Shown: positions 5,585 through 5,870 of the stretch, piece by piece
Layout of the letters: every line of letters begins with the position of its first letter
Position numbering within the stretch: position 1 is the first letter of the stretch
Origin: a candidate division Zixibacteria bacterium DG_27
GTDB lineage: Bacteria; Zixibacteria; MSB-5A5; DG-27
Reading direction: 5' to 3'
Length of the DNA stretch: 5,870 nucleotides
Assembly (NCBI GenBank): GCA_001302725.1
Contig: LIZU01000096.1
Location: 1 to 5,870 of the forward strand
Notes under the pieces: generated by a model
The model's input: the letters and a program-made list of their open reading frames with translations, nothing else
What the model was told of the DNA's origin: nothing
The model's database searches: none
Translations under genes and position numbers: made by a program

Positions 5585-5870
5585 ATGTTCGAAGCCTTAG
5601 GTCTGGAGCTGTCCCAGATTATCACCAACATCATCGGGTTTCTGATCGCCCTCTGGCTTTTGAAGAAGTTCGCCTGGAAACCGCTTCTCTCCACTCTGGA
5701 GGAGAGGCGCGAGAGAATAAGATCTGATCTCGAATCCGCTGCGAATAGAAAAAAGGAGATGGAGGGGCTCTCCGCCGAGTTCGAGGACAAGCTCAAGGAG
5801 ATTGATGGCATCGCCCGCACCAGGATTCAAGAGGCGATCGTGGAGGGGAACAAAATTGCCGCCGAGATAA
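5585..5870 (+). CDS. atpF: F-type ATP synthase subunit b (truncated by window edge)
   Basis: The first 95 codons are present. Subunit b is the peripheral stalk that holds F1 against subunit a. Seen: a short N-terminus (MFEALGLELSQ), one membrane helix at about residues 11-30 (IITNIIGFLIALWLLKKF), the typical junction WKPLLSTLEERRERIRSDLESA (31-52), and then a charged, alanine/lysine/glutamate-rich helix without prolines that would form the dimeric coiled coil (to residue 95). ATG 5585 is supported by GGAG at 5574-5577 with a 7-nt spacer. The remaining part of the stalk and the delta-binding end lie beyond the edge, where the F1 genes are expected too. Confidence 0.93.
   Translation, partial: MFEALGLELSQIITNIIGFLIALWLLKKFAWKPLLSTLEERRERIRSDLESAANRKKEMEGLSAEFEDKLKEIDGIARTRIQEAIVEGNKIAAEI

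Overview
The window comes from a bacterial chromosome of moderate GC content. It is probably an anaerobic or facultative, uncultivated lineage. The evidence is a ferredoxin-linked 2-oxoacid oxidoreductase subunit (IorA), a bacterial DNA polymerase III delta subunit and the head of a bacterial F-type ATP synthase operon. The phylum cannot be fixed from this sequence alone. TTG starts are used at least twice (iorA, atpB). No transposase, integrase, CRISPR array, tRNA or rRNA is visible, and I see no new multi-gene defence or mobile system. The interest lies in small intergenic structures.

Layout. The left part (1-2528) is a leftward pair: an uncharacterised membrane protein with a hydrophobic segment at each end (1701-2528), followed by iorA (1-1672), which runs off the left edge inside its ferredoxin domain. 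A divergent intergenic region (2529-2733) carries a good sigma70-type promoter for the rightward holA gene (2734-3720). After holA comes a 194-base non-coding stretch holding a REP-like palindrome, a perfect TTGACA hexamer and a 4 x 7-bp tandem repeat. The ATP synthase operon then starts: atpI-like (3915-4334), atpB (4331-5158), atpE (5237-5470) and atpF (5585 to the right edge).

How the genes relate. AtpI, subunit a, subunit c and subunit b together build the membrane (Fo) sector. The catalytic F1 genes would be expected to the right of the window. Subunit c lacks the liganding residues of sodium-type rings, so proton coupling is the better prediction. IorA with its partner IorB (outside the window) would oxidise aryl-pyruvates from amino-acid breakdown and reduce ferredoxin. 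HolA is the clamp-loader delta subunit and has no functional link to either neighbour.

Most notable structures: (i) two identical 24-nt copies of a REP-like element (GTAG head plus 8-bp palindrome arms) in the same orientation, one of which supplies the last codons and stop of the membrane-protein gene; (ii) a perfect 8-bp hairpin abutting the strong ribosome binding site of atpE, with an alternative pairing that would block that site; (iii) a heptamer tandem repeat just before atpI; (iv) an atpE-atpF gap with two perfect 10-bp palindromes.
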